64,000 bases of DNA from Pancytospora philotis (GCA_023647555.1 JALRLY010000275.1:1-64000), one strand, 5' to 3'; counted from the stretch's first letter, positions 45,878-55,826 are shown. Notes: generated from the letters alone by a model not told the origin. Numbers and translations: made by a program.

Positions 45878-47287
45878 ATGACATGTGATGTTTCTGTTAG
45901 AGTCAAGGAGCTCGGCTGCGTGCAGGGCACTGTGCTGAGGGTTTCGAACAGCAGCATCTACATCCGCGATGCCAGGATAGGCAGGATGGCTACGACGGTT
46001 GTGGCCCTTTTCAAGATCAACAAGCAGTACGTGCTGTCTGTGGAGCGGCTGGACGAGCCTGCGTTCGAGAAGTTCACCAACGAGCAGCTCGCGATCGCGG
46101 CGCGGATGGGCAACCCCAAGTACGCGGCGCGGATCGCCCAGGTGCAGGCCAGGCGCAGTGCCGCGCCCGCAGCCGGGGAGCCGGCCCAGGCTGCGCCCGC
46201 CGAGGCCAGCAGGTGCGAGAAGGACGTCCCGAAGGAGGAGAGAGAGCCCGCTGACAGGAGGGCTGGCGCTGCCCGGAAGAGCAGGCGGGGCGACGGCGAG
46301 TGGGACCAGTTCGAGGCCAACTCCAAGCTGTTCGGCATTGCCCCGGCCTTCAACATGGACGAGTATGCCCAGCCGATCAACACCTCGAACCCGAACTACA
46401 AGAGGGACCTCGAGCGCTCCTCCAAGATAGTGAGCGACATCATGAGCGAGAAGACCGACGACATGCACCGCCTGGAGGAGCGCGGCGCGGTGAAGGACGC
46501 CGGCGACAACGACGAGCGGCTCTACTCCGCGGCCAGCGACAGCAGCAAGTGGGACCGCAAGGAGAAGCCGTGCGAGCCCCGGCAGGAGCGGCGCGAGGCG
46601 CCGAAGGCGCCTGCCCCGGAGCCGAGCAGCGAGAAGCCCGAGAGCGAGCTCAACAAGCAGATCAAGAAGCTCGGCGCTGCGATCGAGACCACCCAGGACC
46701 CGACCAACATGTGGCTGAATGTCAACCAGCTGCTCACGATGAAGAAGCAGGCTGCGGCCCCCGCTGAGGTCGCACCGGCGGCACCGGTCCCGGCTGCGCC
46801 TGCCGCACGGCCCCGTTCGCCCACCAAGGACGCCGAGAACCGGACCAATAAGGGCGATGCGCTCAAGGGCAAGCTGCCCGCTGGCGATTCTGCCGGTGCG
46901 CGGAGCCCGGTTTCCGGCGCGCGTCCGGCCGGCGACCGTTCTGCCGGCGCTGGCAAGGAGTCGCCACGCGGCCCTCTGAACAACGGGAAGGACAGCACGC
47001 CGCGCAATGGCGCGCGCAGTGTCAAGCGCGGGTCCGACTCGCCCGAGCCGCGGCGGACCAAGCAGGTCGTCTACGGCAAGACGCTGAGCTTCAAGACGCC
47101 CGAGGAGTACGTGGATGCGGTGGTCTCGAAGTTCTCCGAGAGCGTCGCACCCAGAAGTGCCTGGGGCACGGGCAGCTCCATCGAGGAGAAGATCGACTAC
47201 ATCAAGAACAACCAGGTGTTCATTCTCCCGTCCGAACAGAAGCTGGCCAGCTTTCCGAATCTGGGCGTGCTCCGAATGAAAAAATAG
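45878..47287 (+). CDS. PBP1: Ataxin-2/Pbp1 homologue
   Basis: RNA-binding regulator that partners poly(A)-binding protein and affects mRNA polyadenylation and stress granules, 469 aa. The N-terminal Lsm domain (GCVQGTVLRVSNSSIYIRDA, VVALFKINKQYVLSVE) is followed by the LsmAD signature WDQFEANSKLFGIAPAF and INTSNPNYKRDLERSSKI (ataxin-2: WDQFAVNEKLFGV, SSPDYKRREAKAERIA). A long Ala/Pro/Glu/Lys disordered region follows (about 180-400), then a conserved-looking end (KTLSFKTPEEYVDAVVSKF, IDYIKNNQVFILPSEQK). A PAM2 motif is not obvious. ATG 45878 follows AAAAATTTCCCCTACAG. Confidence 0.88.
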   Translation: MTCDVSVRVKELGCVQGTVLRVSNSSIYIRDARIGRMATTVVALFKINKQYVLSVERLDEPAFEKFTNEQLAIAARMGNPKYAARIAQVQARRSAAPAAGEPAQAAPAEASRCEKDVPKEEREPADRRAGAARKSRRGDGEWDQFEANSKLFGIAPAFNMDEYAQPINTSNPNYKRDLERSSKIVSDIMSEKTDDMHRLEERGAVKDAGDNDERLYSAASDSSKWDRKEKPCEPRQERREAPKAPAPEPSSEKPESELNKQIKKLGAAIETTQDPTNMWLNVNQLLTMKKQAAAPAEVAPAAPVPAAPAARPRSPTKDAENRTNKGDALKGKLPAGDSAGARSPVSGARPAGDRSAGAGKESPRGPLNNGKDSTPRNGARSVKRGSDSPEPRRTKQVVYGKTLSFKTPEEYVDAVVSKFSESVAPRSAWGTGSSIEEKIDYIKNNQVFILPSEQKLASFPNLGVLRMKK

Positions 47288-47667
47288 AGAGGCGGCCCTT
47301 CTGCCCGCTGTTCCGCCAGCGGCCGCCGTAAAGAAGTAGCGCGAATACTAAATTTATACATCTGAGTTGTACTGTTGTCCATTGTGCAGTATCGCTGCCG
47401 CGTATTTTAGGAATATGTTTTGGAAGGCTACAGCAGGGAGACTGTTTAATTCTCGAGCAGTATTATTATCGCACACTCTAAAGAAAACTAGATATCCGTA
47501 GTAGCGCTCACAACATGCATGCATAGGCGTGCATGCATCGATCTATCGTATGCTCCCAGACCAACCTGAAACTCACTCGCCGGCGTGCAGACGAGGGCCA
47601 ATAGGCTCGCGTGTCCTTGCAACGGCAGTGTGTTTCAGCGATTTAAGTGTTTTCGCCCGCCGGCGGC
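47288..47667. other. Intergenic spacer
   Basis: 380 bp between Pbp1 and the RhoGEF, AT-rich in the middle. TTTCGCCCGCC lies 10 nt before the RhoGEF ATG. An inverted ATGCATGC tract at about 47515-47535 is the only local symmetry. No gene seen. Confidence 0.45.
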
Positions 47668-50600
47668 ATGGCAAACCCGAAAAAACGGCTGGAAGCTCTG
47701 GCCGAGCTCTTCAACAGCGAGAAGTCGTACGTCAGCGATCTCGCGCTGTGGCAGATCGTGCTGCGCAGGCGGATCCGCGAGCTGGAGGGCATCAACACCG
47801 ACAGCAAGCGGGACATGTGCGACTCGATGTTCATGAATATGGACCAGATCTACCGGCTGCACCTGCGGATCCTGCAGGCGATGCGCCGCAAAAACGAAGA
47901 GATCCTGCGGCGCTATCCCGAGGCGCACGCTGCGTACACGAAAAAGCGGGCCGCTGGCGAAATTCTGGAGCCGCAGGGCGGAGCGACCGCCGACAGCCTC
48001 TGGGCGGGCGCTGAGGGCGACGACCCGGGGGACGGCATACGCGAGCAGATCGAAGCGATAGAGTTCGGGATAAAGAAAGACGGGTCGATGGACACCGCTG
48101 CGCTCGAGTACGCCTCGGTGCTGCTGGAGTCCATCGACGGGTTCCGGTGCTACGAGGTCTACGCGGCGCACCTGCCCAAGTCGGAGTACGAGTTCGACCG
48201 CGCGATGTACGCGCACAGGGAGTTCGAGGAGCTGGTCGACGCGTATCTGCAGGAGAACAGCATCGAGCAGATCGGGACGAAGAACTTCCTCTACCGGCCG
48301 TCGTCCAAGCTCGCGCGCTACCCGCTGCTGCTGAAGGCGATCCTCAAGAACGAGCCGGACGAGCAGCACGCGGCGCTGTACACCAGACTGGTCGGCAGCA
48401 TCCAGGAGGTCACGCGGAGCGTCGACAAGATCTTCCAGGCGAGCTCCAACTTCTTCTCGATGTTCCTGCTCAACAACTTCATGGAGTACGGGCCGGGCGT
48501 GGACTACCAGCCGTTCCTCGGGCTGATCTTCAAGAGCACGCGCGTGCTGAAAGACGGCCGGATCATCCTGAAGTCCGCGAACGACGTGCCGGCGGCGTAC
48601 AAGCAGGTGTACATCCTGAACAGGGCGATCCTGTTCTGCAACACGCCCGACACAGCGTACGAGCCGATCTACATCCGCGAGGCGCCCGTGTTTCTGCACC
48701 GGCTGGCGGTCATACGCAAGCCCTTCGCGCTCTTCGGGAAGGACGAGAACCTTGACAGCTTCTACCCGCTGTACCTGATACAGCGCGACGAGGGCGTCAA
48801 GAAGGCCATGTACTTCGAGGACGAGAACTCGCGCGACATCTTCTTCGGGATAATCTGCAAGGCGATCCACAACCTGCGCCGCAAGATGCGCAGTACGTCG
48901 CGCCTGGAGCAGCGGCTAGAGCTCGCCGAGGAGCCGCTCTACTGCATGTGCAGCACGGCTGGAGCGTGCATCACGGTGGACGAGTACGCCTGCTGCGCGG
49001 CCACAGAAAACGATCCAGAGCCGCCAACCGCAGAGGAAGCACATAGCAGCGAGGCACATAGCAGCGAGGCACATAGCAGCGAGGCGCAAAGCACTGCCGA
49101 GAAAGATGAGAATATTGCTGATAGCGATGAAATAAAGGAAGAGAGCCGCAGTTCATTTAGAGAGCGCAACAGCGATAAAGCGCCCAGCCACTCGCAGGAG
49201 CTCGAGAAGCACGCCTCGTTCATGAAGAGCGTCGGCAGCCGCCCCGAGAGCGAGACCTCGAGCGGCCTGGGAGCGCCGAAGAGCCTGTACGAGAACGCGG
49301 AGCTGTTCCTCGGCCAGGAGAACACGGACGAGAGCCTCCCCGCCGACTTCAGCTCCGACAGCTGGCGCAACCTGATCGATACGCACGGGCAGAGCAACGA
49401 GTTCCTGTTCAAGGACTTTTTCAACGGGCGCGCGGACGAGCCGGGGAGGAGTCTCATGGGCGGGCGCCTGCACGCCTCGGCGATCCAGCAGCCGCAGGGC
49501 GCCGGCCTGGGCAGCGGCCTGGCGGTGTGCCGCGACATCATCCACGACATCTTCACGAAGCCCAAGTTCTATTTCACGAACATGGACTTCGCCAAGCCGT
49601 CGATGGGCCAGACCGACGGCTACCACGAGCGGCAGCGGCGGATGCTCGTGTACTCGACGCGCCGCGGCATCTACCGGCGGATCGGCGACGACATCACGCT
49701 GGTGTCCGTCAGGCCCGCCAAGAAGCTCGCGTACGACCGCGAGGCGGAGCTGCTCTTCTACCTCTGCGACACGGAGCTGTACGTCTCCAAGTTCAACCAC
49801 ATGTCCGACGCGCTGGACGGCACGCAGCTGCAGCTCGTGGTAACGGACTTCTTCTACGGCAGAAACGCGGGCAACAAGACGCTCGCGCTCACGTCCGGCC
49901 GCGACTTCGGCTTCTCGCTCATCTACCTGCTCGAGATCACGGACAGCGGCTCCGTGTACCAGGTGTTCCTCCGCAAGAAGCTCTACGTGGGCTCGGCGGT
50001 CTCCAGCATCTACTTCCTCAACAGCAAAATCATCATCGCCTGCAAGAACTTCGAGATCGTGGAGTCCAGCACGCTGCAGACGCAGGACCTGCTGGAGGGC
50101 TACGACCCGCTCACGCAGAATCTCGTGCGGCTCATCGACGGCTCGCTGGCCAAGGACATCTTCCGCATCGACGAGAACGTGTTCCTCCTCTGCTTCGACA
50201 AGGTCGGGTTCTTCGTGAACAACCTGGGCTACTGGCTCAACGAGCGGGCGGTCTTCAACTGGGAGTGCATTGCGCACTCCTTCCGGCTCTACCACACCAG
50301 CGTCATGGTGCTTGCCGACACGCACTTCGCGCTGTTCTCGCTTCTGACGGGCGACCTCGTGTATCTCAGCACCACGCCCGGCCTGCGCTTCGTCGACAAC
50401 ACCAGCGAGGCGCTGCTGTACGACGGGCGCACACTGTACGAGTTCTCCGACTCGGTGCTCGCGGAGAAGCACTGCGTGCTCTACCCCGACTCGCCCGTCG
50501 CCGTGCACGGGCACTACAACATCGACCAGACCGACTCGTCTCTCAGCGCGTCGCCGTCCGAGTACCTGGCGACCTCCAGCGACGACACGATCATCAAGAT

Positions 50601-51216
50601 CCTCAAGGAAGTGGCCTGCCAGGGCATCGACCCGCTGAAGCTGCCGCCGGACGACTCGCACGAGGCGCCCGACGCCTTCTCCGACGACCTCTGCCTGCAG
50701 CACTACAGCATGAAGCTGGCCAGGCGGCCGAAGAAGAAGCGCGGGCGGCCGTGGAAGCCGGTCAGGGCGGCGGTGTGCAGGGAGCACGTCGCCCCGACGG
50801 ACCTGGCCTCGTATACCAGCCCGGAGGCGCCCAAGTGTGTAAACAAGTCCAAGTTCAAGAACGTCGTTGCGCTCAACGGCCTGAGCATCAAGAAGGCGGC
50901 CGATGAGCACAGGTGCAAGGTGAACGTAAACCAGCAGCCGCCCACGCAGATGCCGCCCGAGCTGCAGAAGCGCATCATCGATGCCGCGCACCGGCCGGGC
51001 CTGGCCGAGCAGCTCAAGCTGTGCAAGGTCAGCGTCGCGCGGCACAATGTCTCGCGCACGAGCACCAGCGCATCCACTGAGCAGGCAGACTCAAGCAGCT
51101 CGGGCATCGGCCACGTAGTGTCGGCGTACGAATCGGTGTCCACCACCGACATCATCAACGACTATCTGCCGCACCCTGCGCTGGTCCTCAAGGATAAAAA
51201 GAAGCAGGACGGTTGA
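47668..51216 (+). CDS. RhoGEF with DH, PH and CNH domains (Rom1/Rom2/Tus1-like)
   Basis: Nucleotide exchange factor for Rho-family GTPases in polarity and wall-integrity signalling, 1182 aa. DH domain about 1-240 (RLEALAELFNSEKSYVSDLALW; FLYRPSSKLARYPLLLKAILKN, the core CR3 helix). PH about 285-415. An acidic Ser-rich linker (about 440-560) includes the EAHSS tandem repeat. CNH (citron homology) beta-propeller about 630-960 (LVYSTRRGIYRRIGDD, LISSTPGLRF-like strands). A basic AT-hook-like patch RRPKKKRGRPWKP follows at about 1020, then a disordered tail. DH-PH-CNH order is that of fungal Rom/Tus GEFs. ATG 47668 is preceded by CGCCCGCC. AATAAA overlaps the TGA stop. Confidence 0.9.
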   Translation: MANPKKRLEALAELFNSEKSYVSDLALWQIVLRRRIRELEGINTDSKRDMCDSMFMNMDQIYRLHLRILQAMRRKNEEILRRYPEAHAAYTKKRAAGEILEPQGGATADSLWAGAEGDDPGDGIREQIEAIEFGIKKDGSMDTAALEYASVLLESIDGFRCYEVYAAHLPKSEYEFDRAMYAHREFEELVDAYLQENSIEQIGTKNFLYRPSSKLARYPLLLKAILKNEPDEQHAALYTRLVGSIQEVTRSVDKIFQASSNFFSMFLLNNFMEYGPGVDYQPFLGLIFKSTRVLKDGRIILKSANDVPAAYKQVYILNRAILFCNTPDTAYEPIYIREAPVFLHRLAVIRKPFALFGKDENLDSFYPLYLIQRDEGVKKAMYFEDENSRDIFFGIICKAIHNLRRKMRSTSRLEQRLELAEEPLYCMCSTAGACITVDEYACCAATENDPEPPTAEEAHSSEAHSSEAHSSEAQSTAEKDENIADSDEIKEESRSSFRERNSDKAPSHSQELEKHASFMKSVGSRPESETSSGLGAPKSLYENAELFLGQENTDESLPADFSSDSWRNLIDTHGQSNEFLFKDFFNGRADEPGRSLMGGRLHASAIQQPQGAGLGSGLAVCRDIIHDIFTKPKFYFTNMDFAKPSMGQTDGYHERQRRMLVYSTRRGIYRRIGDDITLVSVRPAKKLAYDREAELLFYLCDTELYVSKFNHMSDALDGTQLQLVVTDFFYGRNAGNKTLALTSGRDFGFSLIYLLEITDSGSVYQVFLRKKLYVGSAVSSIYFLNSKIIIACKNFEIVESSTLQTQDLLEGYDPLTQNLVRLIDGSLAKDIFRIDENVFLLCFDKVGFFVNNLGYWLNERAVFNWECIAHSFRLYHTSVMVLADTHFALFSLLTGDLVYLSTTPGLRFVDNTSEALLYDGRTLYEFSDSVLAEKHCVLYPDSPVAVHGHYNIDQTDSSLSASPSEYLATSSDDTIIKILKEVACQGIDPLKLPPDDSHEAPDAFSDDLCLQHYSMKLARRPKKKRGRPWKPVRAAVCREHVAPTDLASYTSPEAPKCVNKSKFKNVVALNGLSIKKAADEHRCKVNVNQQPPTQMPPELQKRIIDAAHRPGLAEQLKLCKVSVARHNVSRTSTSASTEQADSSSSGIGHVVSAYESVSTTDIINDYLPHPALVLKDKKKQDG
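49036..49095 (+). repeat. 15-nt coding tandem repeat (EAHSS)
   Basis: Three near-perfect copies of GARGCACATAGCAGC plus a degenerate fourth, encoding EAHSS-EAHSS-EAHSS-EAQS in the RhoGEF linker. In frame, so copy-number change would only lengthen the linker. Confidence 0.85.
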
Positions 51217-51399
51217 ATAAATGTATAATTTTATCCATTTACAATGAATGGTTTGTGTTGAATATTTCAGCAGGAATACGGGTCGGCTACTTAGGCAGCT
51301 GCCGATGTTCTGACAGATCTGTTCCGTTCGGCCGCGGCGCAGGGCGTGCCAAAAATTTCCGGCTCGAGAAACGTCCGCGCATCATTTTTACCGTCCTGC

Positions 51400-51918
51400 A
51401 TGTTCGTAATCACCGAGCTCGAAGATCTGGTGGAGATACGGACGGCCGCCGCCGACAAGCAGCAGGCGGTGCTCGAGCAGCTGCGCAGGAAGTACTGCGG
51501 GCGGCTCACCGAGGAGCTCGGGCTCGGGCTTGCGCTGCACGCAGTCGTCAGCATCGGCGAGTACCGGATCCGCGGCAGCGCGCTCGCCACCACGGTCGTG
51601 TTCCAGGCGCTGTTCTACCGCTTCTACGCGGACGAGGTGCGCGTCGGCAAAATCCTGAGTCAGAGCGAGGACGGCATCACCATCGGCGACGCCAACTTCC
51701 AGCACTACGAGGTGCAGTCGTGCGATCTGCTGGAGAACTCCGAGTTCGAGGCCACGGGCGCGCGGAGCTGCTGGGCGTGGAACTACCGCGACAGCAAGCT
51801 CTACTACTACACCGGCGACACTGTGCGCTTCCGCATCAAAAAACTGTGCTTCGCCGGCTTTACCGTCGCCGCTGTCATGAACGAGCAGGGACTTGGCCCA
51901 TGCCACTGGTGGGACTGA
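51400..51918 (+). CDS. RPC25: RNA polymerase III stalk subunit Rpc25 (RPC8)
   Basis: Rpb7-like stalk subunit of Pol III, 172 aa. MFVITELEDLVEI matches RPC8 MFVLVEMVDTVRI. The Rpb7 N-domain is followed by an S1-like barrel (ADEVRVGKILSQSEDGITIG), WAWNYRDSKLYYYTGDTVRFRI, and the end GLGPCHWWD corresponds to RPC8 GLGLLSWW. ATG 51400; the frame is open 54 nt upstream but the family start is here. AAAAATTTCC is 40 nt upstream. Confidence 0.9.
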   Translation: MFVITELEDLVEIRTAAADKQQAVLEQLRRKYCGRLTEELGLGLALHAVVSIGEYRIRGSALATTVVFQALFYRFYADEVRVGKILSQSEDGITIGDANFQHYEVQSCDLLENSEFEATGARSCWAWNYRDSKLYYYTGDTVRFRIKKLCFAGFTVAAVMNEQGLGPCHWWD

Positions 51919-52169
51919 GCCGGACACAGAATTTAATAAATGGATAACATGAATCGCCGGGCGTCTTATAATGGGCATTTCGTATTTCAACGCTCTGTGT
52001 TCAGCTGGGACTGAAACTACGGGCGAAGCGATGATGGGATGCGCAGCTACGATGATAAAATGGCCACCCACGCAGAAGTGGCTGCGATATTAGACGATTT
52101 TACAAAGTCACAGCCCTTAGTACGTGCTGCCGCGCTTGCACTGATTCTGCGAAGGCGCAGAGCCCATCT

Positions 52170-53864
52170 ATGGACGAGCTGGAGCAGAAGAAGGACCGGA
52201 TCGAGCACCGACTGCAGCGGCTGAAGGACCTGGAGAGCGACTGCGAGTTCCGGCTCGCGCACAATGTGGATGAAACAAAGCGGCTGACCGAGGAGTACAA
52301 CCGGCGCGTGGCCGCGCTCGAGAGCACGCGCGCCGCGTACGCGGCGCAGCTCCGGCGCCTCGAGGATTTGAAGGGCGCCGTAGCCGCGTACCAGGCGGAC
52401 CAGAGGGCGCGCCTGGCCAGGGAGTACGCCGCGGAGCTGGACGCATGCGTCGCCCGGCTGAATGCAGTGGATTTTTCGTTCAAGCTCGGCGTTTTCAGGA
52501 AGTTCGACGAGCTGGGCGGGATCGACACCGCGAAGTTCCCGCATCTGAACCGCAAGAAGAAGCGGCTGCTCAGCGCGCGCCGGCACGAGCTGCAGGAGAG
52601 GATACTGGAGAAGGTGCAGCAGGCCATGGCGGACAAGGAGACGATCGAGGATCTCATCTTCTACCTCAACTTCCTGGTGAAATACGAGCTCTATTTCCAG
52701 GAGCCTGTTTTCCCCGGCTTTCTCTTCCAGATTATCAAGCGCAAGTTCGAGTACCACTTCCAGAGCAGCAGGGAGTCTAACCGGCTGGACAAGCCGGAGT
52801 GGATCTACGAGTTCCTGCTGCAGAAGTACGCCGAGCTGCGCGGCATCTTCGATATCTACAAGGGCTGCGCCGGGCGGCTGGGCGCCCCGGCGGCGGAGTA
52901 CGCCGAGCTCATACGCGACACGCAGAATCTGCTGCACATCAAGGTCGTGGAGCTGTCCGAGTCGTCCAGTGCGCAGAAGTACCAGCTGGCCAAGCACTTC
53001 AGCGCCGAGCACATCAGGTTCAATAGCGCGCTGAAGAGTGAGTACGGTGTGGTGCTCGAGCTTGCCAGCCTGAAGCGCGTGCTCTCCGAGACCCACCAGG
53101 CGCACATCGAGGCGGAAATGGCGCGCATCGGCGAGCTCAGCTACCTGCAGTGGTTCAAGGAGTACAAGGCGCTCTGCAGCGAGAGCATGGGCTACATCGC
53201 CTCGTTCGGCAGCATGGACCGCGCCTTCCGGCTCGAGAAGCTCGTGCGGCTGATCGCCATCCACACGAAGGCCTTCATCGACAACCTGGGCTTCAGCGAC
53301 CGCAAGGAAATACAGATCGCCTGCTTCTTCCATGCCGAGCTGGCCGACCTGAAGGCGCACATCCTGCAGGCCGAGGAGGAGCTGCTGTTCAGCGCGCACA
53401 AGGGCGTCGCCGACGACATGACGCCCAAGAGCATCAGCCAGCTGAACCTGCTGGCGGGGAGCATCCTGAAGCTCATCAGATCGCTGGCCGTGGGCGAGGC
53501 CACGGCAGCGATGCGGCGGGTCTCGTACTTCAACTACGCGTCCGCCGAGGCCAAGCGCAACGCGGTCGTCGATGTGTACAACCTCGCGGCGACCTTCGGC
53601 AAGTGCAGCGAGTACAAGCGGATCGAGCCCAGCATCGTCGGCTGCATCGACTCGTTCGTGCTGAACGAGATCATTCTCAAGACGCGGCTGAGCTCGAACG
53701 AGTACCTCGAGTTCCGGAAGTTCTACAAGAGCATCAAGGCCCACTTTTCGAGCGAGATCGCGTGGGAGGCCGACGCCGGCTGCGAGGCGCTCGATTCGCT
53801 GTTCGACTGCAAAACGCTCGATTCACCCATTTACAGGGAGCTGGAGGCGCTCTACAAATACTGA
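52170..53864 (+). CDS. TIP20: Tip20/RINT-1 family vesicle-tethering protein
   Basis: Subunit of the Dsl1/NRZ complex that tethers COPI vesicles at the ER, 564 aa. The N-terminal coiled coil spans about 1-95 (LEQKKDRIEHRLQRLKDLE). The family is recognised by KPEWIYEFLLQKYAELRGIF (RINT-1: KPEWYFAQVLMWI) and by FFHAELADLKAHILQAEEELLF, matching the RINT1 FHxLxDxVLxFD block. The C-terminus is helical throughout. ATG 52170 follows GCCCATCT. Fits with zeta-COP and RER1 in the same window: all act in Golgi-to-ER return traffic. Very high G/C3 leaves the antisense strand open as well. Confidence 0.72.
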   Translation: MDELEQKKDRIEHRLQRLKDLESDCEFRLAHNVDETKRLTEEYNRRVAALESTRAAYAAQLRRLEDLKGAVAAYQADQRARLAREYAAELDACVARLNAVDFSFKLGVFRKFDELGGIDTAKFPHLNRKKKRLLSARRHELQERILEKVQQAMADKETIEDLIFYLNFLVKYELYFQEPVFPGFLFQIIKRKFEYHFQSSRESNRLDKPEWIYEFLLQKYAELRGIFDIYKGCAGRLGAPAAEYAELIRDTQNLLHIKVVELSESSSAQKYQLAKHFSAEHIRFNSALKSEYGVVLELASLKRVLSETHQAHIEAEMARIGELSYLQWFKEYKALCSESMGYIASFGSMDRAFRLEKLVRLIAIHTKAFIDNLGFSDRKEIQIACFFHAELADLKAHILQAEEELLFSAHKGVADDMTPKSISQLNLLAGSILKLIRSLAVGEATAAMRRVSYFNYASAEAKRNAVVDVYNLAATFGKCSEYKRIEPSIVGCIDSFVLNEIILKTRLSSNEYLEFRKFYKSIKAHFSSEIAWEADAGCEALDSLFDCKTLDSPIYRELEALYKY

Positions 53865-54032
53865 GCGGTTGTGCTATTGAATCCCTGAAGCTGTGTTAGA
53901 GACAAGCGTTTATTGTATAAAACTATAGCTCTATTAAATTTACTTAAATTGGCTGCTAGTTCAACCTCGTTATCGCTCGGTGCCTCGTATCTATCTAGTA
54001 CATGTTCCAAGCGATAAAGAACAGCAGCGACA

Positions 54033-54509
54033 TTAAGCGCCGGCCGCGTCGTCTACGATGAGAAGGCTCTTGCAGCTCTCGTGGTACACCTCAGAGTCGA
54101 CGAGGAGCTTGCAGAGGCCGCACCGTCTGTATCTGCCATTGAGCCCGAGCAGGAACTCCTCGAACTGGACCAGTGCGCGTTTGGAAAGGACGTACCCTCC
54201 GTCGATCGCGGCCTCGAGCCAGCCCTCTTCCTCGAGCTGGGGGATCAGATATGAGCTGCACGGCTCGCACATGGCAAGCCTGGTGAACACACGCTTCGCC
54301 TCCACCGCCGTATCCTCCTTCCAGGGCGGGAGCAGCTCCTCCGACCCGGCCATGTCCTTGACGACAAGGCAGGAGCGGTCGGGCCACAGGACGGCCTCGC
54401 ATCCGAGCGGGCGCAGCGCGGCGTTTACTTCATTAATATCGACCCCGTCTGTGTAGCTGCAGACGCCCCGTGTTATCAGCTTGCGGAGCGAGCGGGAATT
54501 CGCGCTCAT
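54033..54509 (-). CDS. NSE1: SMC5/6 complex subunit Nse1
   Basis: Winged-helix and RING-like subunit of SMC5/6, 158 aa (about 250-340 in other eukaryotes). Matches: DINEVNAALRPLGCEAVLW (Nse1 INxxLRPxGLEI), GWLEAAIDGGYVLSKRALVQFEEFLLG (WLxxxxxGxYxLSxRxLxELExYL), then CGLCKLLVDSEVYHESC. Only four zinc ligands (CxxC, HxxC) remain of the eight in a cross-brace RING. ATG 54509 follows GGAGGCCT with AAATTTTGCGCATCCC upstream. Assignment is by pattern, so moderate. Confidence 0.68.
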   Translation of the reverse strand: MSANSRSLRKLITRGVCSYTDGVDINEVNAALRPLGCEAVLWPDRSCLVVKDMAGSEELLPPWKEDTAVEAKRVFTRLAMCEPCSSYLIPQLEEEGWLEAAIDGGYVLSKRALVQFEEFLLGLNGRYRRCGLCKLLVDSEVYHESCKSLLIVDDAAGA

Positions 54510-54681
54510 AGGCCTCCGCGGGATGCGCAAAATTTACAGCGCCGAAGCGTAGATCGATGCGGGGCGGACGGGCGGCTGCCGTTTGCGTGCGCTAACGATG
54601 CCAAGCTTGCTTTCTTTACAAACCAATGGAGGGAACAAAAACCCACACTGCTTAAAACACGCATTTATTCCGAATGTACGC

Positions 54682-55212
54682 TCATGAGCAGAAGCCACCA
54701 AAGCTGCTGACCAGCTCGGTGCATATGTGACCTGCTGCAAGGGCTGCGTCTTCGAAGCAGTCCGCCAGACTGAGGCTCTGCTTCAGAGCGTTGTATCTGA
54801 AGTAGAAGTAGTAGTCGAAGGCATCGAACCAGGAGACATCCTTCTGAATACTTCTACGTTCGCTCGAGCCGTATATCGTGTTGTTTTCGAGCGCTATGAT
54901 CTCGCCAGCGCGTTGGGCACCGAGCGCGCAGGCTATCTTCGCAGTTTCCAGGCCGCTGACTTCAAGTATCGCAAGGCCCGCGCTGGGCGGCAGAATGTGC
55001 TCAACGGCTGCATCCACGGCGCCCCCATCGATGAGCACGTACCAGCACCCTGCAGACAGCCTGTGCACGGTCTCCGGGCCCAGCACAACGCGGCCCGGCG
55101 GACTGGGCGCTGTGGCAGGTCTCTCGTGCTCAACCGTCGGCGGCTGGCGCAGAAAGAGCCAGCAGATGAGAGCTACGAGCATCGACAAAATATTGCGGCG
55201 CTTGGTCGCCAT
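54682..55212 (-). CDS. Signal-anchored or secreted protein, unknown
   Basis: 176 aa, ATG 55212. Basic MATKRRN precedes a hydrophobic segment (ILSMLVALICWLFL, 8-21), giving an uncleaved signal anchor or a signal peptide. A Pro-rich stretch follows, then a compact alpha/beta domain with LSAGCWYVLIDGGAVDAAVEHILP and a C-terminal half containing WFDAFDYYFYFRYNAL. No known motif. Could be an ER-lumenal type II protein. 172 bp from NSE1 on the same strand. Confidence 0.65.
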   Translation of the reverse strand: MATKRRNILSMLVALICWLFLRQPPTVEHERPATAPSPPGRVVLGPETVHRLSAGCWYVLIDGGAVDAAVEHILPPSAGLAILEVSGLETAKIACALGAQRAGEIIALENNTIYGSSERRSIQKDVSWFDAFDYYFYFRYNALKQSLSLADCFEDAALAAGHICTELVSSFGGFCS

Positions 55213-55589
55213 GCGCGGCGGACCTTTCTGCAGTTTATAGCGCTGGCTAATTGAGAGCTGTCAAGTTGATTACACAGCCAGTGAACATGCTCCCAGTGCT
55301 AGAATACAAATTTTATTCGAAAGCAATAGGTCGCTCTTCGCAGTTCATCAGTGCTAATCATAGAGCGCTTACGCCCAATAGGCAGATGCCTAGAGCAGTG
55401 GTCAATTGGATTGAGAGTGCGAATTTATAATAACCGCTGATAAACGCGGTTCTGAATACATTTTTGGCCGAGATGAGGCGTTTGGTTTGTGTAGCTGTCG
55501 GTTCAGTTCTCTGATGTTCGGTTACACCTGGTACGCAAGAATCACACGCAGCAGGCAATCCATTTAAGTTTCATTTCCCATCCTCGCCC
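55213..55589. other. Divergent promoter region
   Basis: 377 bp between the signal-anchored protein and the SmB-like gene, AT-rich. CATTTCCCATCCTCGCCC directly precedes the SmB-like ATG. No other element recognised. Confidence 0.45.
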
Positions 55590-55826
55590 ATGGCTCTGGA
55601 GAAATACAAGCATTGGCGGATGAAGGTGGTGCTAGTGGACAGGCAGGAGCTCGAGGGCGACCTGATTGCCGAGGACAAGGACGGCAATATCATGCTCAAG
55701 AATGCAGAGCTGCACTCCGGCGCGGCACAGACGCAGTTCCTCGGACTGGTTGGGATACGCGGCGCTGCAGTCTGCAGCTTTGAGGTGCTGAGCAAGCCGT
55801 ACAGGAAGGTGGCGAGGAACCAGTAG
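55590..55826 (+). CDS. SMB1: Sm-fold protein, SmB-like
   Basis: 78 aa snRNP core protein. Sm1: KVVLVDRQELEGDLIAEDKDGNIMLKNAE (only the V-D-x-x-E-L-x-G and D-x-x-x-N-I-x-L pattern matters). Sm2: QFLGLVGIRGAAVCSFEV, whose LGLVxxRG form is typical of SmB (VLGLVLLRGENLVSM). The proline-rich SmB tail is missing. An LSm paralogue (LSm8 or similar) is the alternative. ATG 55590 follows CTCGCCC. Confidence 0.7.
   Translation: MALEKYKHWRMKVVLVDRQELEGDLIAEDKDGNIMLKNAELHSGAAQTQFLGLVGIRGAAVCSFEVLSKPYRKVARNQ

Noticed and set aside
52047..53744. Long ORF antisense to the Tip20-like gene
   Set aside because: Low-complexity shadow; the plus-strand product has RINT-1 family blocks and the start signal.
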